From Ancylomarina sp. 16SWW S1-10-2 (lineage in GTDB: Bacteria > Bacteroidota > Bacteroidia > Bacteroidales > Marinifilaceae), in assembly GCF_009669305.1 (NCBI RefSeq), contig NZ_SADB01000024.1, positions 1 through 58,718 on the forward strand: 58,718 nucleotides of DNA. The letters are read 5' to 3'. Below the pieces are notes generated by a model, which saw only the letters and a program-made list of their open reading frames with translations, had not been told where the DNA came from and did not search any database. The position numbers were made by a program, and so were the translations under genes. Numbering within the stretch: the stretch's first letter is position 1; each line of letters begins with the position of its first letter. Of this stretch, positions 37,207 through 45,325 are shown piece after piece.

Positions 37207-37776
37207 ATGGCAAGTACTGCAGATTTTAAGAATGGTTTGTGTATACATTTTAAGACTGGTTTATATACAATCGTTCAATTCCAGCATGTTAAGCCTGGTA
37301 AAGGTCCAGCTTTCGTAAGAACAAAATTAAGAAATGTTAAAACGGGTAAGGTTATTGATAATACCTTTACTGCTGGATTAAAGATTGATGTTGCAAGAAT
37401 AGAACGTCGACCATACCAATTTCTTTACAAAGATGATATGGGTTACAATTTAATGCATACTGAAACGTTTGAGCAAATTGCTTTAGAGGAAGAGCTTTTT
37501 AACGCGCCAGATCTTTTAAAAGAAGGTGATCATGTTGAAGCTGTAATTCATGCTGATACTGAAACGCCACTTTATGTAGAGCTTCCATTTCACGTTATTA
37601 TGAAAGTGACATACACTGAGCCAGGTTTACGTGGCGATACGTCTTCAACAAATTCACTTAAAGCGGCAACTATCGAAACTGGAGCAACTATTATGGTTCC
37701 TCTTTTTGTTAATACCGACGATGTGATTAAGGTTGATACACGAACAAGAGAATATGTTGAGCGTGTGAAGCAATAA
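37207..37776 (+). CDS. efp: Elongation factor P
   Basis: 189 aa, three beta-barrel domains, standard length. It relieves ribosome stalling at polyproline. The domain I loop VKPGKGPAFVRTKLRN carries Lys32, equivalent to the modified Lys34 of E. coli EF-P. No EpmA/EpmB genes lie in the window, so the modification state is unknown. A -7-like TACTTTTG at 37154-37161 probably belongs to its promoter. Terminator at 37799-37830. Confidence 0.97.
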   Translation: MASTADFKNGLCIHFKTGLYTIVQFQHVKPGKGPAFVRTKLRNVKTGKVIDNTFTAGLKIDVARIERRPYQFLYKDDMGYNLMHTETFEQIALEEELFNAPDLLKEGDHVEAVIHADTETPLYVELPFHVIMKVTYTEPGLRGDTSSTNSLKAATIETGATIMVPLFVNTDDVIKVDTRTREYVERVKQ

Positions 37777-37798
37777 GCTAACAATGTTAAAATATTTA

Positions 37799-37830
37799 GA
37801 AGGCTATTTCATGAAAGTGAGATGGCCTTT
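37799..37830 (+). terminator. Rho-independent terminator of efp
   Basis: AAGGC pairs with GCCTT around a loop holding TTTCATGAAA and is followed by T8. Confidence 0.75.
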
Positions 37831-37947
37831 TTTTTATAAAAAATTAATGGTAACCATAATTAAATCAAAGGTTATTTTTTTTAATTATTAAATAATTGTT
37901 TATGTTTGATGTTCAATTAAAATATTATTAACTTAATAATTAAATTT

Positions 37948-38685
37948 ATGAGTTGTTTAAGAAATTCAATAACTATTATCTTATTGATGGTTTTGTTTAT
38001 TTTAACTTCATGTTCAAAAGAAGATGAAGTAAAATTAAAGAGTTATGACACGCTTACTTCAGAAGAATTTGAATCAAGTATTGTCCCATTTTTCTATGTT
38101 GAAAAAGGAGATTCTATATCAAAAGATGTATGTAGAGAGAAGCCGGAGTATACAGAAGCAGAAGAAGGTGTAGTTTTGTTTAGTACAGAAAATAAGTTAA
38201 AATCAACTGAAGTGAGTTCAGGTTACGGGTTCATATCTGAATTGTTTGTAACAGACAGTAAAAGTAGAACTCCACCTGCAGGAATAGATCCTATTTTTTC
38301 TAAAATACCTGTTGATTTGAATCAGGGGGCTGGTGGCCGCTGGCTTTTTCTATATTTTAAAAGGGGTGGGAATCCAATTACGAATATAAAATTTGTAAAT
38401 GGAAACAGTAAAACTTTAACGAAGAATAAATTATTAGATTCTCCTAATTATACTGCTTTGTTGGATCATAACGGTATTTTATGTGATCTCAATCATGGTG
38501 CTGGTGGGGATTATATTTATGGGCAATACACAAGACGTAATGAATTAGGTTATGCAATTAAAGATATTGCAATCGTTTCAGGAAGTAGTTCCAATATTGT
38601 TTATGGTAGTTGGACAAAAATTAACTTGGATTTGAATAGACGAGCAGGTGGAAAACACATATATTTGTTTCTTAGACAAGGCTAA
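37948..38685 (+). CDS. Lipoprotein with three DLNxGAGG repeats
   Basis: 245 aa. Lipobox LTSC with Cys22. The N-terminal 85 residues are unremarkable. The rest holds three copies of a motif: DLNQGAGGRWLFLYFKRG (about 126), DLNHGAGGDYIYGQYTRR (about 181) and DLNRRAGGKHIYLFLRQG at the very C-terminus. The first two are each followed by a segment of the form I-x-x-I/K-x-V-x-G. The repeat recalls the MABP beta-prism family, in which a DLNxGAGG-Y-I-Y-L element recurs; that assignment is tentative. Surface lipoprotein of unknown role with low-GC surroundings. Confidence 0.7.
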   Translation: MSCLRNSITIILLMVLFILTSCSKEDEVKLKSYDTLTSEEFESSIVPFFYVEKGDSISKDVCREKPEYTEAEEGVVLFSTENKLKSTEVSSGYGFISELFVTDSKSRTPPAGIDPIFSKIPVDLNQGAGGRWLFLYFKRGGNPITNIKFVNGNSKTLTKNKLLDSPNYTALLDHNGILCDLNHGAGGDYIYGQYTRRNELGYAIKDIAIVSGSSSNIVYGSWTKINLDLNRRAGGKHIYLFLRQG

Positions 38686-38802
38686 AATAATACATATCTA
38701 ATGATTAATCAATAGAATTCCTCGAGGCTTGCCTCGGAGTTTAATAGGTGATTTTGAAAGCTTTAGGTTTTCAAAGCGCTTTTAATAGTGTATTTTGTAA
38801 TA

Positions 38803-39018
38803 ATGGATGATCATATTTATAAACGCCTTAACAAAACACTATTGCTTTATCATTTGGTACTTCTAGCGAAGTATAGAGGAATGATAATAAACGAACCGAT
38901 AAGTGATTTTATAAAAAAAATCTGTATTGAAATTTCAGATAGATATGAAATTATATTTTTAGGAAATAGCTACAGATGAAAAAATCATATAAATTTTATA
39001 CCAATTAGGAATAGAATA
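38803..39018 (+). pseudogene. Decayed IS200/IS605-type transposase (TnpA) remnant
   Basis: The frame from ATG 38803 reads YKRLNKTLLLYHLVLLAKYR, then GMIINEPISDFIKKICIEIS and DRYEIIFL, matching the N-terminal part of IS200-like TnpA (HLVxVxKYRxxV...YxIxFLEI). After YEIIFL the frame shifts: a second frame continues EIATDEK, a third KNHINFI, together giving the expected EI-TDxxHVHFL stretch broken by indels and stops. The catalytic Tyr helix is not found. No terminal hairpins are evident. Confidence 0.7.
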
Positions 39019-39037
39019 TCATAAGATTGAAAAGGTT

Positions 39038-39066
39038 AAAGGTGGACTGAGGTTCACCTTTTTTTT
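39038..39066. terminator. Bidirectional hairpin terminator
   Basis: AAAGGTG (39038-39044) pairs with CACCTTT (39055-39061) and is followed by a T tract on the plus strand. It touches the stop codon of the minus-strand oxidoreductase. Confidence 0.7.
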
Positions 39067-39964
39067 ATTTAAGTATTTCGTTTAAGGCATCTTCAAGTTT
39101 AGGGAACTTAAAAGCGTACCCTCTTTTTAGAATTTTATCTGAGGCTGCACGACTTCCTTCCAATACAATAACCGACATTTCACCTAATATCATATTTAAA
39201 AGAAAAGAGGGCGTGTTGGGTAACCAATAAGGCTTATTAAGTGTTTTAGCCAATGTTTGTGTAAAGCTCTTGTTGGTTTGAGAGTCTGGTGCTACGGCGT
39301 TAAAAATGCCATTCATGTCTGTGTCTTCAATCGCTTTGATATAAATTTCACAAAGATCGTCGATATGTATCCATGGTAAATATTGTTTGCCATTACCCAA
39401 TGCTGAAGCTAAACCTAACTTAACAGGTATACTCATCTTTGATAGAGCTCCACCTTGTTTGGTAAGAACAATACCTGTACGAAGCATTGTTGTTCTAATA
39501 TTTAATGTTTCAAATTGCTTGGCAGCGCTTTCCCATTTGGCGCAAGTTTCTCCAAGAAAATCATTGGCAACTCGACTTTCCTCAGTAAAAATTTCTTCCG
39601 AAGTAATTGCTCCATAGTAACCAACTCCCGAGGCTGATATAAAAGCTTTTAATTCTTTATTCTGCTTTTTGACTTCATTAAAAATGAGATTGGCAGATTT
39701 AACTCGACTATCAACAATTAATTCTTTTCTTGATTTTGACCATCTTTTCTCGGCAATATTTGCTCCAGCTAAATGGATGATATAATCTGATGAAGAAATC
39801 GCTTCAGGATCGATTTCATTTTTTGCAGGATTCCAAAGGTAAGTTTTGAATTCACTTTTATTAGATCGACTCAATATGGCAACATCATACCCTTTAGTTT
39901 TCAACTTCTCACATAGAGTTTTGCCAACTAGTCCTGAACCTCCGCTAATTAATACTTGAGCCAT
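39065..39964 (-). CDS. TIGR01777-type NAD(P)-binding oxidoreductase/epimerase
   Basis: 299 aa, extended SDR. The Rossmann motif GGSGLVGKTL is at the N-terminus; IIHLAGANIAEKRWS, SASGVGYYG and a C-terminal DUF1731 segment (PSFLLNMILGEMSVIVLEGSRA... LKRGYAFKFP) define the YfcH/TIGR01777 family. Substrate unknown; the family is also called cell-division inhibitor SulA-like in error. Ends at a shared terminator. Confidence 0.92.
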   Translation of the reverse strand: MAQVLISGGSGLVGKTLCEKLKTKGYDVAILSRSNKSEFKTYLWNPAKNEIDPEAISSSDYIIHLAGANIAEKRWSKSRKELIVDSRVKSANLIFNEVKKQNKELKAFISASGVGYYGAITSEEIFTEESRVANDFLGETCAKWESAAKQFETLNIRTTMLRTGIVLTKQGGALSKMSIPVKLGLASALGNGKQYLPWIHIDDLCEIYIKAIEDTDMNGIFNAVAPDSQTNKSFTQTLAKTLNKPYWLPNTPSFLLNMILGEMSVIVLEGSRAASDKILKRGYAFKFPKLEDALNEILK

Positions 39965-40034
39965 ATTTGTAATTTTTAGATACTCTCCTAAAATTAGGAA
40001 AAAAGACTGACACTAGTGTTTACTTTATAGTACA

Positions 40035-40066
40035 AGAAAAATCCCAAACTTAAAAGCTTGGGATTT
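40035..40066 (-). terminator. Rho-independent terminator of the glycosyltransferase gene
   Basis: A 9-bp stem AAATCCCAA/TTGGGATTT is followed by TTTTC on the minus strand. It starts 12 nt after the stop. Confidence 0.8.
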
Positions 40067-40078
40067 ATATGATGTTTC

Positions 40079-41095
40079 TTATTTATTGGGCCGTTTCGAT
40101 TTATCGAAGAAGAAATTATCAAACACGATTCGTTCTTCTTTTTTGAGTGCAAGAATGAGTATCGCACTTTTAAGAAAACCATAACCGTAACTATAGAGTT
40201 GAATAAAGCTTGCTAATATTGCCAAAAGTGAAATGGATAGGCTCTTTGTTTTTATTATAGATTCAATAAATAGAATGGTCGCTAAAAAAGCTAGTGGACT
40301 TAGGAATATTGGACTGATTACTACTGCCAAAATCACTAATAATAAACTACCAAGCAAAAATAAACTTGGGATAATATAAGTCAGCTTAAACTTATCGGGA
40401 TACCATTTTATAAGAACAGAACGCATTACGCCAAACTTGTAAACTTGCTTGATGAATTTTGAGAAATCAATTCTTCTTTTGTGAAAAACATAGGCCTTCT
40501 CAATTAAGCCAACTTTGAAACCCGCATTCATTATCCGATAACTCAAATCAGGATCCTCTCCAGGAGTCACATCGGTATAACCGCCAACTGTTTTATAAAC
40601 CTCTTGGCTAATTCCCATATTAAAACTACGAGGTTGGTACTGATCAAGCTTATTCTTTTTACCTCTTACACCGCCAGTTGTAATGATAGAAGTCATAGCA
40701 TAGTTGATAGCTTTTTGAACCTTACTGAAAGATTCGTGAGCACTATCTGGGCCACCAAAAGCATCGAATGGTGTTTTAGCCAATTGTTTTTCCACCTCTT
40801 CGAAATACTGAGGAGGAATAATACAATCAGAATCGAAGAAGATTAAATAATCTCCAGTAGCCATACTCATCCCCACATTGCGACTATCTCCAGGACCTGA
40901 ATTTTCTTTAAAATGATATTTAATATCAAGTTCATTGGAGTACGCTTTTACAATAGCAGAACAATCTTTCGTCGAACCATCCTCAATCATAAGGATATCA
41001 AAATTCTTGTAAGTTTGTTTAGCTAAACTTTCAAGTAGCTCTTCGGCTTCGTCTGGTCTATTGTAAATGGGAATTATGACTGAATATTTAGGCAT
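40079..41095 (-). CDS. Family 2 glycosyltransferase, membrane-anchored
   Basis: 338 aa. GT-A fold start YSVIIPIYNRPDEAEELLES, an early nucleotide-binding MIEDGS, the DxD-type motif FFDSDC and the later GEDPDLSYRI. C-terminal hydrophobic segments (about 245-315) suggest two or three membrane helices. It transfers a sugar from a nucleotide donor to an envelope or lipid acceptor; donor and acceptor are not known. It is alone and not in a polysaccharide cluster. Confidence 0.9.
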   Translation of the reverse strand: MPKYSVIIPIYNRPDEAEELLESLAKQTYKNFDILMIEDGSTKDCSAIVKAYSNELDIKYHFKENSGPGDSRNVGMSMATGDYLIFFDSDCIIPPQYFEEVEKQLAKTPFDAFGGPDSAHESFSKVQKAINYAMTSIITTGGVRGKKNKLDQYQPRSFNMGISQEVYKTVGGYTDVTPGEDPDLSYRIMNAGFKVGLIEKAYVFHKRRIDFSKFIKQVYKFGVMRSVLIKWYPDKFKLTYIIPSLFLLGSLLLVILAVVISPIFLSPLAFLATILFIESIIKTKSLSISLLAILASFIQLYSYGYGFLKSAILILALKKEERIVFDNFFFDKSKRPNK

Positions 41096-41308
41096 ACTAT
41101 TTCGATTCTATTGTTGAAGAGGCTCTAATTAATAAGCCTCTCGATCATATTGCTTCATTTTCATTCCAAAATTAACAAATCTGAATGATTTTATTGAAAT
41201 AGATTTTTTTTAAAGATGTTTCAATTGTTATAATGTCCATTGAATTATTCATTTGCATGCATTTATTTATTAAAGTACCTTTGTGCCCAAACTAAATAAA
41301 TATCTGTT

Positions 41309-42430
41309 TTGGAGAATTTTAAAGAACTAGGCGTAAATAAAAACTTTCTTAAGGGCTTAAACGATATGAATATTGTGAAGCCTACTGAAATACAAAGTAG
41401 AGTAATTCCAATATTACTAAGCGGTGATGCTGATCTTATTGGACAGGCTCAAACTGGAACAGGAAAGACTGCTGCTTTTGGTCTACCTATGCTTCATCGT
41501 ATCAATGTACATCAAAATGTAGTTCAAGGTTTAATTTTGGCTCCAACTAGAGAATTGGGACAACAAATTGCTAAGCAGCTTTTTAAATTTACTAAGTTCT
41601 CAGAACAAATTTTTACTGAGGCTGTATATGGAGGAGCACCTATCGAGAAGCAAATTGCAGCTTTACGACGTCCTACTCATATTATTGTTGCGACTCCTGG
41701 TCGATTAATCGATCTTGTTAAGAAAAAAGCAGTTGACTTAAGTCATGTATCTACTGTGGTACTCGATGAGGCTGATGAAATGCTAAGTATGGGATTCAAA
41801 AAGGAACTTGATGAGATTTTGACGTATACAGCAGCTGCCCAAAATAAATGGTTATTTTCTGCAACCATGCCTCAAGGTATTAGACAGATGGTAAACCAGC
41901 ATTTATCTAGTAATGCTCATCGTGTTGAAGTGAGTGGGAAAAATGTTGTGAACAAAAATATAGAACATCAGTTTTTAATTTGTGATGAGAAAGAAAAATT
42001 GAATATTTTACTTCAGTTCTTAAGTTCACAAAGTGATAATAGAGGTCTTATTTTCTGTAAAACTAAAGTTGCAACGCAAACTTTAGCAAAGCAACTCATT
42101 GCAAGAAACATTCCTGCTGGTGCTCTTCATGGCGATCTTTTGCAAAAAGAGCGTGATAAGGTGATGCGTGCTTTTAAAAAAGGAAACCTGCAGATGATTG
42201 TTGCGACTGATATCGCAGCTCGTGGCATCGACGTAGAAGGACTTTCTTATGTGGTGCACTATCAACTACCAGATAAGGAAGAATATTACACACACCGAAG
42301 CGGTAGAACGGCTCGTGCGGGTAAGCAAGGTCTTTCTTTATCTTTGGTTACAACTAAAGAGATGAAAAGTATCAGATATTTCCAGAAAGCTTTGAATATT
42401 AGTTTTAAGCAAATAAGACAAGCAAAATAA
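41309..42430 (+). CDS. DEAD-box ATP-dependent RNA helicase, short form, TTG start
   Basis: 373 aa. The start is TTG at 41309; the next ATG falls inside the Q-motif region (MNIVKPTEIQ) and would remove the conserved upstream Phe, so TTG is preferred. Motifs: AQTGTGKTAA (I), PTRELG (Ia), DEADEM (II), SAT (III), RGIDVEG (V) and HRSGRTARAG (VI). It ends soon after the RecA2 domain, without the basic tail of RhlE/DeaD. It unwinds short RNA duplexes; target unknown. Convergent with a second DEAD-box gene across a shared terminator. Confidence 0.93.
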   Translation: MENFKELGVNKNFLKGLNDMNIVKPTEIQSRVIPILLSGDADLIGQAQTGTGKTAAFGLPMLHRINVHQNVVQGLILAPTRELGQQIAKQLFKFTKFSEQIFTEAVYGGAPIEKQIAALRRPTHIIVATPGRLIDLVKKKAVDLSHVSTVVLDEADEMLSMGFKKELDEILTYTAAAQNKWLFSATMPQGIRQMVNQHLSSNAHRVEVSGKNVVNKNIEHQFLICDEKEKLNILLQFLSSQSDNRGLIFCKTKVATQTLAKQLIARNIPAGALHGDLLQKERDKVMRAFKKGNLQMIVATDIAARGIDVEGLSYVVHYQLPDKEEYYTHRSGRTARAGKQGLSLSLVTTKEMKSIRYFQKALNISFKQIRQAK

Positions 42431-42455
42431 TCTAGGCTTAGCCTAATTCAGATAT

Positions 42456-42496
42456 AAAAAAAACTCATGATTTTATAAATCATGAGTTTTTTTTTG
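42456..42496. terminator. Bidirectional terminator between the two helicase genes
   Basis: AAAAACTCATGATTT/AAATCATGAGTTTTT with a 4-nt loop and long A and T flanks on both sides. Confidence 0.95.
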
Positions 42497-42517
42497 AATT
42501 ATCCTTTAAACATTTGT

Positions 42518-43810
42518 CTAGTCTCTATTTCGACTAAAAGGCTTGCGTCTTCTATCGCTTTTCTGTCTAGTTTCAGGGTTTGCCTTCTTTCTAGAGTCTG
42601 TTCTTTCGTTATTACGACGAGGTCTTTGAGATCTCTGTGGTTTTTTAGCTTTCTCTTCAGGTTCGTTGTCTCCAGAATTTATAAAGGGATGATCAGCAAT
42701 AACCCTAATTTGCTGTCCAATCAATTTTTGAATATCCTTTAAATAGGCTCTTTCTTCAATATCACAAAATGAAATTGCAATTCCACTGGCAGCAGCTCTA
42801 CCTGTTCGTCCAATTCGATGTACGTAGGTTTCTGCAATATTTGGAAGATCAAAGTTGACAACTAATGCCAAATCAGAAACATCTATACCTCGAGCTGCAA
42901 TATCAGTTGCAACCAATACCTTGGTTTTACCTTCTTTAAAGTTTAATAAAGCTTTCTGTCTTTGATTCTGAGATTTGTTCCCATGAATAGCCTCAGAGTG
43001 AATATCAACCTTTTTTAAGAATTTGGTAATTTTATCAGCGCCGTACTTTGTTCTAGAAAAAATAAGAGTGGATTGCAGTGTGTTACGTGTTAAAAGATGA
43101 ACAAGCAACTTAGGTTTATTCTTTTTGCTCACGTAATATAAAGCTTGCTCAACGCGTTCTGCGGTGGTTTGCTTAGGTGCAATGGTTACTTTCTCAGGAT
43201 TACCTAGCATCTTCTGTGAGAGTTTCACAATTGATGTTGGCATAGTCGCTGAAAAGAATAAAGATTGTCTCTTGGTAGGTAGTTTAGCTAAAATGCGGCG
43301 AATATCGTGAATAAAGCCCATGTCTAGCATGTGATCAGCTTCATCAAGAACCGAATATTGCACATCTTTTAATGAAATATACCCTTGATCCATTAAATCT
43401 AACAATCGACCTGGTGTAGCCACCAAAATATCCACGCCTCTTCTTAGGGCTTGCGTTTGGGGTCCTTGTTTTACGCCACCAAAAATAACAGTGTTAACAA
43501 TACCTGTATGTTTCCCATACTCAGTAAAATTATCACCAATTTGAATAGCTAGTTCACGTGTAGGAGTTATAATTAATGCTTTAATTCTACGTTGACCTTT
43601 TGTGTTATGATTATCGTTGTAAAGGTGTTGTAGGATAGGAATTGCAAATGCTGCTGTTTTTCCCGTACCTGTTTGAGCACAACCTAATAAGTCTTTTCCT
43701 TTAAGGAGGATTGGAATAGATTGTTCTTGTATAGGAGAGGGATGTTTATAACCTTTGGCCTCTAGGGCTTTCAGGATGGGATCTATTATGCCTAATTCTT
43801 TGAATGTCAT
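42518..43810 (-). CDS. DEAD-box ATP-dependent RNA helicase, RhlE-type
   Basis: 430 aa. MTFKELGIIDPILKALEAKG, the Q motif HPSPIQEQSIP, AQTGTGKTAAFAIPIL, DEADHMLDMGF, SATMP, ARGIDVSDL and HRIGRTGRA. The last 60 residues are an Arg/Lys/Glu-rich tail (KKPQRSQRPRRNNERTDSR) typical of RhlE-like proteins acting in ribosome assembly or RNA decay, often cold-induced. Paralogous in function to the helicase encoded opposite. Confidence 0.94.
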   Translation of the reverse strand: MTFKELGIIDPILKALEAKGYKHPSPIQEQSIPILLKGKDLLGCAQTGTGKTAAFAIPILQHLYNDNHNTKGQRRIKALIITPTRELAIQIGDNFTEYGKHTGIVNTVIFGGVKQGPQTQALRRGVDILVATPGRLLDLMDQGYISLKDVQYSVLDEADHMLDMGFIHDIRRILAKLPTKRQSLFFSATMPTSIVKLSQKMLGNPEKVTIAPKQTTAERVEQALYYVSKKNKPKLLVHLLTRNTLQSTLIFSRTKYGADKITKFLKKVDIHSEAIHGNKSQNQRQKALLNFKEGKTKVLVATDIAARGIDVSDLALVVNFDLPNIAETYVHRIGRTGRAAASGIAISFCDIEERAYLKDIQKLIGQQIRVIADHPFINSGDNEPEEKAKKPQRSQRPRRNNERTDSRKKANPETRQKSDRRRKPFSRNRD

Positions 43811-44544
43811 GTATTACTACTATATATAAAAACAACAAAGATAGTGTAATAGTTTGAAATTATGTCTTTTTAATGAAAAATGCAGTATTGTCTGAATTTA
43901 AGGGGAATAATTTCATTTTTATGCATCTTGTGCAAAAGAGAATGAGTTTTTAAATTAGTTCTATTTTTGATTATAAGGAAAGTCAATGATGTCAGGTTGT
44001 TACTTTATTTCGAAATTTAAATAAATTTATTGTGTGGTTCCAACCATACATTGTTTTAAAAGTTTTCTTTTTAGTTCATGTTCCTTATGAGTATTTGGAA
44101 TTTATCCTTTTTGATTTTCGATGTGACTTTTGTTTTTCGGAAATGTTGGATTTTCGAGGAATCAAACGACAATTTAAACTTGAAAGTATTTACGATGCCT
44201 TAATTTTGACTTGAAAGTTCAATTTTATTTTTAGTGAAGAGTATTTAATTGTTTAGATGATGATTTTTTGTGTTGAGATAGTTGTACTTTTATATCGTCG
44301 AATTAAGGCCGAATTAGACCTGTTTGTAATACAAGCAGAAAAATTTTAAATTATTTGAATTTTTATTTTTGATCATATCTTCCTGATAAAAAGATGATTT
44401 GAATGATTCGATGAGGGTTTATTTATTTTTTCTGAAAAAAATACTTAGAGACGCTTGTATAATTGGGGAAAAGCCCTTAGTTTTGCATCGCAAATTTCAC
44501 CAATAAAGGACGTCTTTATAAGCATGGCGAATTAGCAATAAAAT
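43811..44544. other. AT-rich intergenic region upstream of the tRNA genes
   Basis: 734 nt without a convincing gene. A 60-codon open frame at 44032-44214 is Phe-rich with no family and no promoter, and is probably chance. The 3' part holds the tRNA promoter. Confidence 0.5.
44454..44485 (+). promoter_or_regulatory. Promoter of the tRNA-Asn genes
   Basis: TAGTTTTG at 44478-44485 matches TANNTTTG, with CTTG at 44454-44457, 20 bp apart. It lies 60 nt before the first tRNA. Confidence 0.55.
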
Positions 44545-44618
44545 TCCTTTTTAGCTCAGTTGGTTAGAGCATCTGACTGTTAATCAGAGGGTCCCTGGTT
44601 CGAGTCCAGGAAAGGGAG
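44545..44618 (+). tRNA. tRNA-Asn (GTT), copy 1
   Basis: 74-nt cloverleaf: acceptor TCCTTTT/AAAGGGA, anticodon stem TCTGA/TCAGA with loop CTGTTAA (anticodon GTT), T arm CCTGG-TTCGAGT-CCAGG, discriminator G. CCA is not encoded. Confidence 0.97.
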
Positions 44619-44664
44619 CAAGAAACCAATACTGTGAGGTTTTAAAAAATAAATATCAGTTAAT

Positions 44665-44738
44665 TCCTTTTTAGCTCAGTTGGTTAGAGCATCTGACTGT
44701 TAATCAGAGGGTCCCTGGTTCGAGTCCAGGAAAGGGAG
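44665..44738 (+). tRNA. tRNA-Asn (GTT), copy 2
   Basis: Identical in sequence to copy 1, 120 bp downstream; the 46-nt spacers between the copies are almost identical too. Confidence 0.97.
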
Positions 44739-44784
44739 CAAGAAACCAATACTGTGAGGTTTTTAAAAATAAATATCAGTTAAT

Positions 44785-44858
44785 TCCTTTTTAGCTCAGT
44801 TGGTTAGAGCATCTGACTGTTAATCAGAGGGTCCCTGGTTCGAGTCCAGGAAAGGGAG
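44785..44858 (+). tRNA. tRNA-Asn (GTT), copy 3
   Basis: Identical to copies 1 and 2. Followed at once by a terminator, so the three form one transcription unit. Confidence 0.97.
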
Positions 44859-44861
44859 CTG

Positions 44862-44893
44862 AAGCCGTTCGATTTTATCGAGCGGCTTTTTTG
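44862..44893 (+). terminator. Rho-independent terminator of the tRNA unit
   Basis: AAGCCGTTCGA pairs with TCGAGCGGCTT around a short loop (one T-G wobble), followed by T6. Confidence 0.9.
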
Positions 44894-45325
44894 TTTTTCT
44901 ATTAAGCTGCCCTAACGTATAATCAGGCTTAATAAATAAAATGGCTGCTGAAAATTTCTAATTCGCAGACCATACTGGATCACGCCCAAACCTGCTGTCT
45001 AAATGACTACGTAAATTCCTACAATTCTGTAGTGATTCTAAGATTTTCTTTCTATTTGTCCTATTTGTAGTCCGTTTTTAATTTTTTCTGTAATTTTTTT
45101 AGTTGAGAAATGTTTCTTATATACTGTTATGTAGGTATTTGTCGTAGTCCCCCTTTTATGTGTCAAAAACATTAACTTTAGATGTTTGAAATTAGGTCAT
45201 TAAAAAATAAATATTGTAATTTTAGATTTGTTGTTTTAAAACGAACTTTAAAATTATGTAATTGAGTGTTGGTCGAACTAGGTTTAGATTTATCGATTAA
45301 TAATTCAAATTGAAATTATAAACGT
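44894..45325. other. Intergenic region upstream of the response regulator
   Basis: About 430 nt. No gene, no strong hairpin and no clear -33/-7 pair are seen. Confidence 0.4.

Larger units (their letters stand above)
44545..44858 (+). repeat. Tandem 120-bp repeat carrying the tRNA-Asn genes
   Basis: Period 120 bp, 2.6 copies. The spacer (starting CAAGAAACCAATACTGTGAGG) is repeated with a single A/T change, showing recent amplification. Confidence 0.9.

Noticed and set aside
44032-44214. 60-codon open frame in the region before the tRNA genes
   Set aside because: Phe-rich composition, no promoter box and no recognisable family; the surrounding DNA is equally AT-rich non-coding.
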